Positions 28,509-37,979 of a stretch of 64,000 nt of DNA are shown here, piece by piece (position 1 is the first letter of the stretch; each line of letters starts with the position of its first letter). The notes under the pieces were generated by a model, which saw only the letters and a list, made by a program, of their open reading frames with translations, had not been told where the DNA came from and made no database searches. The translations under genes were made by a program, and so were the position numbers. The stretch is from Paracoccaceae bacterium (GTDB lineage: Bacteria > Pseudomonadota > Alphaproteobacteria > Rhodobacterales > Rhodobacteraceae), in assembly GCA_024742835.1 (NCBI GenBank), contig JANSXS010000065.1:22968-86967 (forward strand), in the 5' to 3' direction.

Positions 28509-29405
28509 ATGGTTGAAAAACGAAACAAGCGTGGCTTGGGCCGTGGGTTATCCGCTCTGATGTCGGATGTTGCCGATAATCCTGGCACGCCCATAGAGGT
28601 GCCAAAACAACCTGATCGCACGCTGCCGATCGAGGCAATTGAACCGAACCCAGATCAGCCAAGACGCAGTTTCGATAGCAACGCACTTGAGGATCTCGCT
28701 GCGTCAATTCGGGAAAAGGGTGTTATCCAGCCTTTGATCGTACGACCCAGCCCACGAACTGAAAATGGTTTTGAGATCGTCGCCGGTGAACGACGTTGGC
28801 GTGCGGCGCAGATGGCGCAGTTGCACGAATTGCCGGTCCTGATCCGAGAATTTGACGACACCGAAGTGCTTGAAATCGCGATTATTGAAAACATCCAGCG
28901 CGCAGATCTGAACCCGGTCGAAGAGGCCGCCGGTTATGCACAGTTGATGGAAAAATTTGGCCACACCCAAGAAAAACTCGCAACTGCACTCGGCAAAAGC
29001 CGCAGTCATATCGCGAACGCGGTTCGCCTGCTTGGGTTGCCAAATGATGTGCAAACATTCTTGAAAGACGGATCGCTTTCCGCTGGCCATGCGCGAGCGT
29101 TAATCACGGCAGATGATCCGCTTGCCTTGGCCCGAAAAGTAATCAAAAGCGGGCTATCCGTTCGCGAAACTGAAAAACTGGTAAAGTCCGATGGCGAGAA
29201 CATCTTTAATGGTGGCTCAAAGCCGGACAAACCAAAGTCTACGGGAAAAGACGCCGATACCAAGGCACTGGAAGGTGATCTTTCTGCCAATCTTGGGATG
29301 CCGGTGGCGTTGAACCACAAGTCTGGTAAAGAAAGTGGAAGTATCACGATCAGTTATGAAACCCTTGACCAGCTTGATGAGCTGTGTCGGCGGCTAAGCT
29401 CTTGA
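28509..29405 (+). CDS. parB: Chromosome partitioning CTPase ParB
   Basis: A 298-residue ParB. The N-terminal peptide RGLGRGLSAL (8-17) is the ParA-stimulating arginine region. The ParB/Srx domain carries the CTP-binding motifs GERRWRAA (93-100) and ENIQR (127-131). The helix-turn-helix that recognises parS is in TQEKLATALGKSRSHIANAVRLLGLP. After a lysine-rich linker the C-terminal dimerisation domain begins near residue 250. Its DNA targets are the two parS sites at mnmG and rsmG. The gene ends exactly where the convergent hemW stop begins, with no space for a separate terminator. Confidence 0.97.
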   Translation: MVEKRNKRGLGRGLSALMSDVADNPGTPIEVPKQPDRTLPIEAIEPNPDQPRRSFDSNALEDLAASIREKGVIQPLIVRPSPRTENGFEIVAGERRWRAAQMAQLHELPVLIREFDDTEVLEIAIIENIQRADLNPVEEAAGYAQLMEKFGHTQEKLATALGKSRSHIANAVRLLGLPNDVQTFLKDGSLSAGHARALITADDPLALARKVIKSGLSVRETEKLVKSDGENIFNGGSKPDKPKSTGKDADTKALEGDLSANLGMPVALNHKSGKESGSITISYETLDQLDELCRRLSS

Positions 29406-30563
29406 TCAATCGGTTAAAAGTTCCTTGATCACGGTGTTCAGTATCATCCGTCCCTTTGTCGTGGTACGCAAACGGCCCTGCACAAGCTCAACCATATTCA
29501 GGTCTTGCAGATGTGATACCTTTTCGTGATCCAACGGGGTCGGACTCAGAGCCTCGAAACGCGCCAGATCAAGCCCTTCCCGCACGCGCAGACCCATCAT
29601 GAGGTATTCGCCCGCCTGATCCTTTGATGATACGGGAACGCAGGATTTTTCGGGCTTACCCTGATCAACCATGGTCAGCCAGCGTTCTGGGTTCGACCAT
29701 GCCTCGGTAGCATAGCGCTGTCCGTTCAGAGTGACACGCCCATGCGCCCCCGGACCGATCCCGATATAATCACCGTAGCTCCAATAAATCAGATTATGCC
29801 GGGATTCCGAACCGGTTTTTGCATGGTTAGAGACTTCATAGGCATTTAGACCCGCTTTTGAACAAAGCTCTTGTGTCATCTCATACATGTCTGCCGCTGT
29901 ATCTTCATCCGGCAGGCCGGGCAATTTTCCCCGCTCGGCGCGGTCGCCGAACGCAGTACCCGGTTCGATTGTTAGTTGGTATAGTGATAGATGATCCACC
30001 GCCAGCTCCAACGCGCCCCGCAGTTCGGTACGCCAGGCGTCCAGCGTTTGATATTGCCGGGCATAGATAAGATCAAAGCTGACGCGATCGAAATATTCTT
30101 TTGCAATATCATACGCTTGATAGGCTTCGGCAACGGTGTGCAACCGTCCTAGGCGCTTGAGGTCCGTCTCGTTCAGGGCTTGGATACCCATAGATACGCG
30201 ATTGACCCCCGCTTGTGCGTAACCGGCAAAGCGGCGAGCCTCCACAGAGCCGGGGTTTGCTTCAAGCGTGATCTCTAGATCGTTGGCAAGCGGCCAGAGC
30301 GCACGAATACGGCACAATATCGCCTCTACAATCTCAGGCGCCATAAGGCTGGGCGTGCCGCCACCCAAGAAAACAGAGTTCAGAACCCGCCTGGGCACAA
30401 GGGCCGCATACCGTTCAATCTCGGCCAGATAGGCTCGAAGCCAGCGGGATTGGTCGATTTCAGTTCTGACATGAGAGTTGAAATCGCAATATGGGCATTT
30501 GGCAGCGCAAAAGGGCCAATGCAGGTAAATTCCGAAACCGCCTGCGCGCCAATCCTCAGTCAA
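29406..30563 (-). CDS. hemW: Haem chaperone HemW (radical SAM family)
   Basis: A 385-residue protein related to HemN. The radical-SAM cluster motif CAAKCPYC provides C19, C23 and C26, followed by DFNSH; GGGTPSL follows near residue 67. It lacks an extra N-terminal segment typical of true coproporphyrinogen dehydrogenase HemN, and the C-terminal HemW domain (EYLMMGLRVREGLD) is present. HemW proteins bind and deliver haem to membrane enzymes; older annotation calls them coproporphyrinogen III oxidase. The start overlaps rdgB by 8 bp. It is the last gene of rph-rdgB-hemW. Confidence 0.92.
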   Translation of the reverse strand: MTEDWRAGGFGIYLHWPFCAAKCPYCDFNSHVRTEIDQSRWLRAYLAEIERYAALVPRRVLNSVFLGGGTPSLMAPEIVEAILCRIRALWPLANDLEITLEANPGSVEARRFAGYAQAGVNRVSMGIQALNETDLKRLGRLHTVAEAYQAYDIAKEYFDRVSFDLIYARQYQTLDAWRTELRGALELAVDHLSLYQLTIEPGTAFGDRAERGKLPGLPDEDTAADMYEMTQELCSKAGLNAYEVSNHAKTGSESRHNLIYWSYGDYIGIGPGAHGRVTLNGQRYATEAWSNPERWLTMVDQGKPEKSCVPVSSKDQAGEYLMMGLRVREGLDLARFEALSPTPLDHEKVSHLQDLNMVELVQGRLRTTTKGRMILNTVIKELLTD

Positions 30564-31164
30564 AGCAGCCCTTTACCAATCGTCTGAACGCATCGGCGCG
30601 GTGGCTGATCTCGTTCTTTGCCCATCGGTCCATCTCGGCAAAGGTGATGTCGTACCCGTCCGGTTGGAAGATCGGGTCATATCCATGCCCGTGATCCCCC
30701 CGCATTGGCCAAACGATCTGCCCATCAACGGTGCCGGGAAACACCTCGTCATGCGCATCTGGCCAGGCCATGACCAATGTACAGCAAAACCGCGCGCGCC
30801 ACGGTTTCGGAGCGCCCTTTGCAATAAGCCAGTCATGTGCCTTGGTCATCGCCATCACAAAATCACGACCAGAGCCGGTTTCGGCCCAATCGGCTGTGTA
30901 AACGCCTGGAGCATTACCAAGCGCGGCAATCTCGATCCCGGAATCATCGCTCAACGCTGGCAGGCCTGTGGCCTTGGCCGCGGCATGAGCTTTGATCCGG
31001 GCATTGCCGATGAAACTGGTTTCCGTTTCGTCGGGTTCCGTGAGACCTTTTTCAGCTGCGCCGATTACCTTGACGCCAAAAGGTGCAAGCAACGTGGCGA
31101 TCTCTTCCAGCTTGCCGGCGTTATGCGTCGCCACCAAAAGCGTATCGCCCTGGAATTTACGCAC
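30556..31164 (-). CDS. rdgB: Non-canonical purine NTP pyrophosphatase (ITP/XTP)
   Basis: A 202-residue Ham1/RdgB enzyme that removes dITP, XTP and related damaged purine nucleotides. Motifs are [14 protein letters not shown] near the N-terminus, [30 protein letters not shown] (the catalytic Asp pair is in SDDSG), [10 protein letters not shown] and EISHRADA. The ATG at 31164 overlaps rph by 8 bp and the 3' end overlaps hemW by 8 bp, so the three genes share one transcript. Confidence 0.96.
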   Translation of the reverse strand: MRKFQGDTLLVATHNAGKLEEIATLLAPFGVKVIGAAEKGLTEPDETETSFIGNARIKAHAAAKATGLPALSDDSGIEIAALGNAPGVYTADWAETGSGRDFVMAMTKAHDWLIAKGAPKPWRARFCCTLVMAWPDAHDEVFPGTVDGQIVWPMRGDHGHGYDPIFQPDGYDITFAEMDRWAKNEISHRADAFRRLVKGCFD

Positions 31165-31873
31165 CGGTTGCCGCCTTTTGGGCCGCGACCAGCTCTGTCA
31201 CACCTTTTTCCGCCAGGCCCATAAGCTCATCCATCTGGTCGCGAGAGAATGTTGCGCCTTCGGCACTCATCTGCACCTCGATCAATTGGCCGCTGCCAGT
31301 CATGATGAAATTCCCGTCGACACCTGCCACGCTGTCTTCCGGGTAATCCAGATCCAGAACCGGTTGACCAGCATAGATGCCACAGCTGACCGCCGCGACG
31401 GGGTCAAGCAACGGGTCGCTTGTGACATCCCCGGCTTTCATCAGCTTGTTCACCGCCAGCCGCAATGCGATCCACCCGCCGGTGATCGAGGCACAGCGCG
31501 TGCCGCCATCGGCCTGAATCACGTCACAATCAACGGTAATCTGCCGTTCGCCCAGCGCAACACGATCCACACCGGCGCGCAGGCTGCGCCCGATCAGCCG
31601 CTGGATTTCCACGGTGCGCCCGCCTTGCTTGCCCGCGGTTGCCTCGCGGCGCATGCGGCTGGTTGTCGAGCGGGGCAACATGCCATATTCCGCCGTAACC
31701 CAGCCAAGCCCAGACCCCTTGATAAACGGAGGCACGCGATCTTCGAGCGTCGCGGTGCATAGCACATGGGTGTCGCCGATCCGTATCATGCACGAACCTT
31801 CGGCATGTTTGGTCACGCTGGTCTCGATTGAAACCGCGCGCATTTCACTTAAGTCTCTACCTGAAGGCCGCAT
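31157..31873 (-). CDS. rph: Ribonuclease PH
   Basis: A 238-residue phosphorolytic 3'-5' exoribonuclease that trims tRNA and other RNA 3' ends. It starts [12 protein letters not shown], the usual RNase PH N-terminus, with the phosphate-binding stretch [18 protein letters not shown] and the [25 protein letters not shown] core. [20 protein letters not shown] contains the conserved catalytic aspartate region. The start at 31873 is chosen over longer frames on family length. It is divergent from hrcA with an 88-bp gap. Confidence 0.96.
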   Translation of the reverse strand: MRPSGRDLSEMRAVSIETSVTKHAEGSCMIRIGDTHVLCTATLEDRVPPFIKGSGLGWVTAEYGMLPRSTTSRMRREATAGKQGGRTVEIQRLIGRSLRAGVDRVALGERQITVDCDVIQADGGTRCASITGGWIALRLAVNKLMKAGDVTSDPLLDPVAAVSCGIYAGQPVLDLDYPEDSVAGVDGNFIMTGSGQLIEVQMSAEGATFSRDQMDELMGLAEKGVTELVAAQKAATGA

Positions 31874-31911
31874 GCCGATACTCCTTTTCGCATGTTGCCG
31901 GGATACAAGGG

Positions 31912-31937
31912 CTTGAAACCCGTCCGCAACCCCGATT
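31912..31937 (+). promoter_or_regulatory. Sigma-32 (RpoH)-type promoter of hrcA-grpE
   Basis: CTTGAAA at 31912-31918 is a perfect sigma-32 -35 box. After 11 nt, CCCCGATT at 31930-31937 resembles the -10 box CCCCATNT with one inserted or changed base. The element lies 24 bp before the hrcA ATG, so transcription would start close to 31945. No CIRCE inverted repeat is present in the gap. Confidence 0.62.
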
Positions 31938-31961
31938 GACCTTTTGAGCGGGGCGTTTTTA

Positions 31962-33056
31962 ATGGCAGACCGCAACAATCAGATTGAGCAGATGGAAAAA
32001 GCCCGTCAGATCCTTGAGGAGATGAACGACCGCTCGCGCGAAGTGTTCCGCCGCGTTGTCGAGGGGTATCTTGCGACCGGCGATCCCGTGGGCTCTCGCA
32101 CGCTGACCCGCGACATGACAGAAAAGGTTTCAGCCGCGACGATCCGCAACGTCATGCAGGATCTGGAATATCTCGGCCTGCTTGATTCGCCACATGTTTC
32201 CGCGGGGCGGATACCTACGCAACAAGGGCTGCGCATGTTCGTCGACGGGCTGCTTGAGGTCGGTGATCTGGGTACCAGCGACCGCGAGATGATCGACGCG
32301 ACGCTTGGCTCCAATTCGGACGATGTGTCCGATGCGCTGGATCGGATCGGGTCTGCCCTCTCGGGTGTGACACAGGGCGCGTCGCTTGTGCTTGCCCCGA
32401 AACATGAGGCCCCGATCAAGCATATCGAGTTTGTCTCGTTGGGACATGACCGGGCGCTTGTGGTGCTGGTCTTTGCTGACGGACATGTGGAAAATCGGAT
32501 TTTCAATCCGCCGCCTGGCCAGACCCCCAGTTCGATGCGCGAAGCGGCGAATTTCCTGAATTCGCTGATCGAGGGCAAGACGCTGACGGATCTGCGCACC
32601 GTCATCACCCGTGAAATCGAATCACGGCGTCAAGAGATAGATCAGCTTGCTCATCAGCTGGTTGAAAGCGGCCTGGCCGTCTGGGAGGGCGAAGCGGACA
32701 ATTACGAACGCCTTATCGTGCGCGGTCGTTCCAACCTGCTCAATGCCGGTACCGAGGAGGAAGACCTCGATCTAATCAAGACGCTCTTTGACGATCTGGA
32801 ACGCAAGCGTGACATTGCCGAGTTTCTGGAGCTTACCGAGGAGGGCGCAGGCGTGCGTATTTTTATCGGTTCGGAAAACAAACTTTTCTCACTTTCGGGT
32901 TCCTCTTTGGTCGTCTCTCCATATATGAACGCAAACCGTAAGATCGTGGGTGCCGTGGGCGTGATTGGCCCGACCCGTTTGAACTATGGGCGGATTGTCC
33001 CGATCGTGGATTACACGGCGCAACTGGTGGGTAAACTCATTGCCGACCGAAGCTAA
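31962..33056 (+). CDS. hrcA: Heat-inducible transcription repressor HrcA
   Basis: A 364-residue repressor that binds CIRCE elements in front of groESL and related operons. The N-terminal winged helix includes [27 protein letters not shown], and [39 protein letters not shown] is the highly conserved HrcA block. The C-terminal GAF-like domain ends [29 protein letters not shown] 31962 is preferred; the in-frame TTG at 31944 adds six residues. It is followed by grpE after 9 bp, the common hrcA-grpE heat-shock operon. Confidence 0.96.
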   Translation: MADRNNQIEQMEKARQILEEMNDRSREVFRRVVEGYLATGDPVGSRTLTRDMTEKVSAATIRNVMQDLEYLGLLDSPHVSAGRIPTQQGLRMFVDGLLEVGDLGTSDREMIDATLGSNSDDVSDALDRIGSALSGVTQGASLVLAPKHEAPIKHIEFVSLGHDRALVVLVFADGHVENRIFNPPPGQTPSSMREAANFLNSLIEGKTLTDLRTVITREIESRRQEIDQLAHQLVESGLAVWEGEADNYERLIVRGRSNLLNAGTEEEDLDLIKTLFDDLERKRDIAEFLELTEEGAGVRIFIGSENKLFSLSGSSLVVSPYMNANRKIVGAVGVIGPTRLNYGRIVPIVDYTAQLVGKLIADRS

Positions 33057-33065
33057 AGGTGAAGC

Positions 33066-33632
33066 ATGGCTGACTCGAAAGAAGATCCCTTTCTCGATGA
33101 TGTGGAAGAGGCCGAAGCACAAGAACAGGCGGCGTTGACCGAAGAGGATGCGCCCGACAGTCTTGAAGCGCAGCTTGACGATATGCGCGCCCAGCGCGAT
33201 GCATTTCAGGACAAGTTTATGCGCGCCCTCGCCGATGCCGAGAACGCCCGCAAAAGGGCGGATAAGGATCGGCTCGAGGCGCAGAATTACGGTGGCTCGA
33301 AACTGGCGCGTGATATGTTGCCCGTTTTTGACAACATGAAACGCGCCGTCGAATCGGTGACGGACGAACAACGCACTGCGAATGCTGCTCTGATCGAAGG
33401 GATCGAGCTGACAATGCGAGAGTTGTTCAACGTGTTTGGTAAACACGGCATTCAGGTCATCGACCCACAGGTCGGTGACAAGTTCGACCCCAAGCATCAT
33501 GAGGCGGTTTTCGAAGCCCCGGTTCCCGGAACGAAATCCGGCGAGATCATTCAGGTGTCCGCACAGGGTTTCATGCTGCATGACCGCATCCTGCGCCCCG
33601 CGCAGGTCGGCGTGTCGTCTTTCAAGGGCTGA
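33066..33632 (+). CDS. grpE: Nucleotide exchange factor GrpE
   Basis: A 188-residue GrpE, which releases ADP from DnaK. An acidic N-terminus is followed by the long dimerisation coiled coil (LEAQLDDMRAQRDAFQDKFMRALADAENARKRADKD) and the C-terminal beta domain VIDPQVGDKFDPKHHEAVFEAP...VSAQGFMLHDRILRPAQVGVS. It lies 9 bp after hrcA; dnaK and dnaJ are not in this window. The transcription unit ends at a 12-bp perfect hairpin shared with the convergent mutS. Confidence 0.96.
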   Translation: MADSKEDPFLDDVEEAEAQEQAALTEEDAPDSLEAQLDDMRAQRDAFQDKFMRALADAENARKRADKDRLEAQNYGGSKLARDMLPVFDNMKRAVESVTDEQRTANAALIEGIELTMRELFNVFGKHGIQVIDPQVGDKFDPKHHEAVFEAPVPGTKSGEIIQVSAQGFMLHDRILRPAQVGVSSFKG

Positions 33633-33639
33633 TACAAAG

Positions 33640-33666
33640 GTAGGGTGGGCAATCTGCCCACCCTAC
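33640..33666. terminator. Perfect 12-bp hairpin between grpE and mutS
   Basis: GTAGGGTGGGCA (33640-33651), loop ATC, and TGCCCACCCTAC (33655-33666) form a perfect inverted repeat in the 30-bp gap between the convergent genes grpE and mutS. The right arm includes the mutS stop codon. There is no T-tract on either strand, so it may act as a transcript-end stabiliser or as a Rho-assisted terminator. Confidence 0.6.
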
Positions 33667-36302
33667 TCACCCAGGCTCTTCAATTCATAAATCAATTCCA
33701 AGGCGTCACGCGGGCTAAGGTCATCCGGCCGCACCGCTTTCAGACGTTCGGAAACGGGGCAGGGTTTCGCCTTGCTCTGCTCTGGTACCGGGTTTACCCG
33801 GAACAGGGGCAGATCGTCGATAAACGCTTCCCGCTTGCCCCCCGCCTCCCGCTCGCCTTTTTCCAACGCTTCGAGCACCACCCGCGCCCGCTCCACAACG
33901 GCACTTGGTAAACCGGCCAGCTTGGCCACCTGCACACCGTAGCTACGATCTGCGGCACCTTTTCGCATTTGGGGCAGGAAAATAACGTCGCCATCATGTT
34001 CCTTGACTGCGACGGTCGCATTTTCCACCCGGTCCAGCTTGTCGCTCAGATGCGTTAATTCATGGTAATGCGTTGCGAAAAGCGCGCGGCACCCATTGAC
34101 CTCATGGAGGTTTTCCAAGGTCGCCCAGGCGATCGACAGGCCGTCATAGGTGGCCGTGCCGCGCCCGATCTCGTCCAGAATGACCAGCGCGTGATCATCC
34201 GCCTGATTCAGGATCGCGGCGGTTTCGACCATCTCGACCATGAATGTCGACCGCCCCCGCGCCAGATCGTCAGAGGCCCCAACCCGGCTGAAAAGCTGGC
34301 TGACCAAACCAATATGCGCCGAGCGCGCAGGCACAAAACCACCCATTTGGGCGAGAACCGCAATCAATGCGTTTTGCCGCAGGAACGTGGATTTGCCGGC
34401 CATGTTTGGCCCGGTTACCAACCAGATATCTGCCCCCTGCCCCAAGGCGCAGTCATTGGCGATAAAGCTGTTGCCGCCTTGCCGTTTCAACGCAGCCTCA
34501 ACCACCGGATGCCGCCCGCCCTCGATCACCAACGCGCGGCTTTCATCCACCACTGGCCGACACCAATCCTCGGTTTGCGCAAGTTCGGCCAGCGCAAGCC
34601 CAAGGTCAATTTCCGACAGCGCCCTCGAGCATTGCAAAATCCGTGGCGCGTCATCCAGAATGGCGTGTCTTAGCGCCTGATAGAGCCGCTTTTCGATCTC
34701 AAGCGCCTGTCCGCCTGCATTCAGGATTCTGGTTTCCATTTCGCTTAATGGCACGGTGGTGAACCGCACCTGATTCGCAGTGGTCTGCCTATGCTTGAAG
34801 GTTTCGTTCAGTGGGGCTGACAGCATCTTTTCGGCATGGATCGCCGTTACCTCGATGAAATAGCCCAGAACGTTGTTATGCTTTATTTTCAGGCTCGTGA
34901 TGCCGGTCTTTTGTGCGTATTCGGCCTGCATCGCCGCAATCACGCCGCGTCCCTCGTCGCGTAGTTTGCGCGCCTCATCCAATTCGGGCTCAAAACCCTC
35001 TGCTATGAATCCGCCATCGCGTGCCAATAGCGGCGGTTCTGCCACCAGCGCTTGATCCAAAAAGGCCAAAAGCGTGTCATGGCCTGTCAGATCCTGAGTC
35101 GCGCGGGCCAGCAAATCGGGCAGCTCGACCGCATCCAGCCGGCTGGCCAGATCCACAGCCTGCGTCAGCCCGTTGCGAATGGCGGCCAAATCTCGTGGAC
35201 CCCCACGATCAAGACCAAGCCGGGACAGGGCCCGCTCCAGATCCGGCACCTTGCGCAGGCATTCCCGCAGATCCGCGCGTAAGCGGGTCTGTTCCACCGC
35301 AAAAGCCACCGCATCCTGACGGTCCTGCACTATGCTCAAGACGCGGCTTGGTCCGGAAATTCGCTGGTCAAGCAGCCGTCCGCCCCCGGCTGTTACCGTT
35401 CTGTCAACCGTTGCCAAAAGAGAGCCGCCACGCCCCCCTGACAGTGATTGTGTCAGTTCAAGGTTGCGCCGCGTGGCCCCGTCGACTTGCATGACACGCG
35501 ACAGTGCCTCTCGTATTGGCGGTTGAAGCAGCGGCAATTTACCTTTTTGTGTGATCTCAAGATATTCGACGATGGCTCCCATCGCCGCGATGTCCGCGCG
35601 CTCGAAACTGCCGAAGGCTTCCAGCGTTTGTGTTCCAAACAGCGCGCAAAGCCGTCGTTCCGCACCGGCACTGTCAAATGCCGACCGTCCAAGCGGCGTG
35701 AGTGGGATATCTGTGTCCAACAGGACGTCGCTCAACCCCGGCTCGTCCCCATCCATGACAATCAGTTCACTGGGGGCAAGGCGCGCAAGTTCTGGTACCA
35801 GCCGGACCTCTGCCAATGGCATCACGTGAAATGCGCCGGTCGATATATCGACCCAGGCGAGTGCCGCCTTGTCGCGCAAACGGGCAAACGCGGCGAGAAA
35901 ATTGTGCCGCCGTGCATCTAGCAAGCTGTCTTCGGTCAGCGTGCCTGGCGTGACAAGCCGCACCACATCGCGGTGAACCACGGATTTAGCGCCGCGCTTT
36001 TTTGCCTCTGCGGGATCTTCCATCTGCTCGCAAACCGCCACTCGAAATCCTTTACGGATCAGGGTCAGCAAATAACCCTCGGCGGAATGCACCGGGACGC
36101 CGCACATCGGGATATCCTGGCCAATATGCTTGCCGCGCTTCGTCAGGGCAATGTCCAGCGCCTCGGCGGCGGCAACCGCATCCTCAAAGAACAGCTCGTA
36201 GAAATCGCCCATCCGGTAGAACAGCAACGCGCCGGCATACCGGGCTTTGATCTCCAGATATTGCGCCATCATCGGCGTCACGGATACGTCCGTCCTGCTC
36301 AC
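33663..36302 (-). CDS. mutS: DNA mismatch repair protein MutS
   Basis: About 879 residues. The mismatch-recognition domain starts TPMMAQYLEIKARYAGALLFYRMGDFYELFFEDA, with the Phe-x-Glu-type FYRMGDFYE region. The ATPase domain has Walker A GPNMAGKST, Walker B ALVILDEIGRGTATYDGLSIAWA and ATHYHELT. The C-terminus ends ALELIYELKSLGE. GTG at 36302 is chosen as start: it gives the normal short leader to TPMMAQYLEIK and has a purine-rich GGGGGG/CAGG stretch just upstream. An in-frame TTG at 36329 adds nine residues. The stop codon lies in the hairpin shared with grpE. Confidence 0.95.
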   Translation of the reverse strand: MSRTDVSVTPMMAQYLEIKARYAGALLFYRMGDFYELFFEDAVAAAEALDIALTKRGKHIGQDIPMCGVPVHSAEGYLLTLIRKGFRVAVCEQMEDPAEAKKRGAKSVVHRDVVRLVTPGTLTEDSLLDARRHNFLAAFARLRDKAALAWVDISTGAFHVMPLAEVRLVPELARLAPSELIVMDGDEPGLSDVLLDTDIPLTPLGRSAFDSAGAERRLCALFGTQTLEAFGSFERADIAAMGAIVEYLEITQKGKLPLLQPPIREALSRVMQVDGATRRNLELTQSLSGGRGGSLLATVDRTVTAGGGRLLDQRISGPSRVLSIVQDRQDAVAFAVEQTRLRADLRECLRKVPDLERALSRLGLDRGGPRDLAAIRNGLTQAVDLASRLDAVELPDLLARATQDLTGHDTLLAFLDQALVAEPPLLARDGGFIAEGFEPELDEARKLRDEGRGVIAAMQAEYAQKTGITSLKIKHNNVLGYFIEVTAIHAEKMLSAPLNETFKHRQTTANQVRFTTVPLSEMETRILNAGGQALEIEKRLYQALRHAILDDAPRILQCSRALSEIDLGLALAELAQTEDWCRPVVDESRALVIEGGRHPVVEAALKRQGGNSFIANDCALGQGADIWLVTGPNMAGKSTFLRQNALIAVLAQMGGFVPARSAHIGLVSQLFSRVGASDDLARGRSTFMVEMVETAAILNQADDHALVILDEIGRGTATYDGLSIAWATLENLHEVNGCRALFATHYHELTHLSDKLDRVENATVAVKEHDGDVIFLPQMRKGAADRSYGVQVAKLAGLPSAVVERARVVLEALEKGEREAGGKREAFIDDLPLFRVNPVPEQSKAKPCPVSERLKAVRPDDLSPRDALELIYELKSLGE

Positions 36303-36638
36303 GCCTGCCCCCCTTTGACTACGTCGCAAACCCTACAAACTCGGGCTTGGGGGCGAAAGCCGAAACACTGTTCTGGTACGGTCAAGACGCTTATACAACA
36401 CCGACTTTCAGCGATTTCGGGCTTTCAGGCGCGGTTTTGGACCCTGCCAATATGACAAATCCCGCGCAAAACGGCCATAAATTCTTTATGTCCAATTATA
36501 TTCTGCCCCACTGTTTAACGATTTCCGCTGTCCTGTCAGGATGCAGTGGACCTGTTCGCAAAACTCGGGATCGCAGCAAGCGCTTTGGGCGTTGCAGGAT
36601 ACTAGCGCCGCCCAAAGCATGTTTTGCTGCGAAGAAGC
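36303..36638. other. 336-bp intergenic region between mutS and argG
   Basis: Both flanking genes are on the minus strand, so this region is downstream of argG and upstream of mutS. It is AT-richer than its neighbours (36455-36520). An imperfect inverted repeat lies at 36573-36630. A 109-codon plus-strand open frame starting at 36347 shows no recognisable features and is not called. The mutS promoter must lie here or in argG, but no convincing -35/-10 pair was identified. Confidence 0.5.
36573..36630. repeat. Imperfect inverted repeat downstream of argG
   Basis: The core arms GCTTTGGGCG (36582-36591) and CGCCCAAAGC (36609-36618) pair perfectly. Flanking GCAGCAA (36573-36579) and TTGCTGC (36624-36630) extend the symmetry. 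It follows argG by about 20 bp and may be its terminator, although there is no T-tract on the minus strand. Confidence 0.5.
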
Positions 36639-37862
36639 TTATTTCAAGCGCCGGTCACGTGCTGCCAGAAGTTTAAGCCGCAGCGCGTTCAATTGGATGA
36701 AACCTGCCGCGTCTTTCTGATCATAGGCACCGGCGTCGTCTTCGAATGTGACATGCGCCTCCGAGTACAGCGAATGCTCGGACCAGCGCCCGACGATCCG
36801 CGCTGACCCTTTGTACAACTTGATCCGCACCGTGCCTGTGACATGCGCCTGCGAGTGGTCAATCGCTGCTTGCAGCATTTCACGCTCCGGACTGTACCAG
36901 AATCCGTTATAGATCAGCTCGGCATAACGGGGCATCAATTCATCCTTGAGATGCGCGGCGCCGCGGTCCAGCGTGATCTGTTCGATTCCGCGATGTGCCT
37001 CAAGCAGGATGGTCCCACCGGGTGTTTCGTAAATACCGCGGCTTTTCATGCCCACGAAGCGTCCTTCGACAAGGTCCAGCCGACCAACACCATGCTCGCC
37101 GCCCAATTCATTCAGCCGGGTCAGCAAGTTGGCGGGGCTAAGCGCGTCGCCATCGATGCTGACTGCATCGCCCTTTTCAAAACCGATCTCGATATATTGG
37201 GGCGTATCGGGAGCATCCTCGGGGTTGACCGTGCGTTGATAAACATGCTCGGGTGCCATCTCGGCCGGATCTTCCAGCGCCTTGCCCTCCGAAGAGGTGT
37301 GCAACAGGTTGGCATCCACCGAAAACGGTGCTTCGCCGCGCTTGTCCTTCGCAATCGGGATCTGGTTCTTTTCGGCAAAGTCGATCAGTCTGGTCCGGCT
37401 GGTCAGATCCCAGATGCGCCACGGCGCGATCACCTTGATATCGGGGTTCAGCGCGTAGGCAGCCAGTTCGAACCGCACCTGGTCGTTGCCCTTGCCCGTC
37501 GCGCCATGGGCCACCGCATCCGCGCCGGTTTCTGCGGCGATCTCGACCAGCCGCTTGGAAATAAGCGGCCGCGCGATGGACGTTCCAAGCAAATAAAGAC
37601 CCTCGTAAACCGCGTTTGCACGGAACATCGGAAACACGAAATCGCGCACGAATTCTTCGCGGATATCCTCGATATAAATGTTCTCGGGTGCGATCCCCAG
37701 CAATTCCGCCTTGTCGCGCGCTGGGCCCAATTCCTCGCCCTGTCCCAGGTCGGCGGTAAAGGTGACCACCTCGCAGCCATATTCAGTCTGGAGCCATTTC
37801 AGGATGATCGAGGTATCAAGCCCCCCGGAATAGGCCAGAACGACTTTTTTGGGCGCAGTCAT
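36639..37862 (-). CDS. argG: Argininosuccinate synthase
   Basis: A 407-residue enzyme that joins citrulline and aspartate with ATP to make argininosuccinate in arginine synthesis. The N-type ATP-binding motif AYSGGLDTS is at residues 10-18. [35 protein letters not shown] and [16 protein letters not shown] are family blocks. The start at 37862 ([14 protein letters not shown]) is fixed by the family; the same frame remains open for 432 more codons on the minus strand antisense to ilvA, but that extension has no similarity to anything recognisable. argJ of the same pathway is at the right edge of the window. Confidence 0.97.
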   Translation of the reverse strand: MTAPKKVVLAYSGGLDTSIILKWLQTEYGCEVVTFTADLGQGEELGPARDKAELLGIAPENIYIEDIREEFVRDFVFPMFRANAVYEGLYLLGTSIARPLISKRLVEIAAETGADAVAHGATGKGNDQVRFELAAYALNPDIKVIAPWRIWDLTSRTRLIDFAEKNQIPIAKDKRGEAPFSVDANLLHTSSEGKALEDPAEMAPEHVYQRTVNPEDAPDTPQYIEIGFEKGDAVSIDGDALSPANLLTRLNELGGEHGVGRLDLVEGRFVGMKSRGIYETPGGTILLEAHRGIEQITLDRGAAHLKDELMPRYAELIYNGFWYSPEREMLQAAIDHSQAHVTGTVRIKLYKGSARIVGRWSEHSLYSEAHVTFEDDAGAYDQKDAAGFIQLNALRLKLLAARDRRLK

Positions 37863-37979
37863 GGTCTTCCCCTTTTCGTGCCATATGCGCCCGGCGCTTA
37901 GCCGGTTTTCCCGGTTTGGGCAAGGCGCTGGACGGTCCACCCCTTGCCAGTGCTCGTACATTACGCCAATCAGGATGAC

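Noticed and set aside
31874..31961. CIRCE element upstream of hrcA
   Set aside because: TTAGCACTC-N9-GAGTGCTAA was looked for and is not present.
35823..35838. Partial parS-like sequence (TCACGTGAAA core) in mutS
   Set aside because: Matches only 11 of 16 positions; not symmetric outside the core.
36347..36676. 109-codon plus-strand frame between mutS and argG
   Set aside because: No family features, and it runs into the argG 3' end; more likely non-coding.
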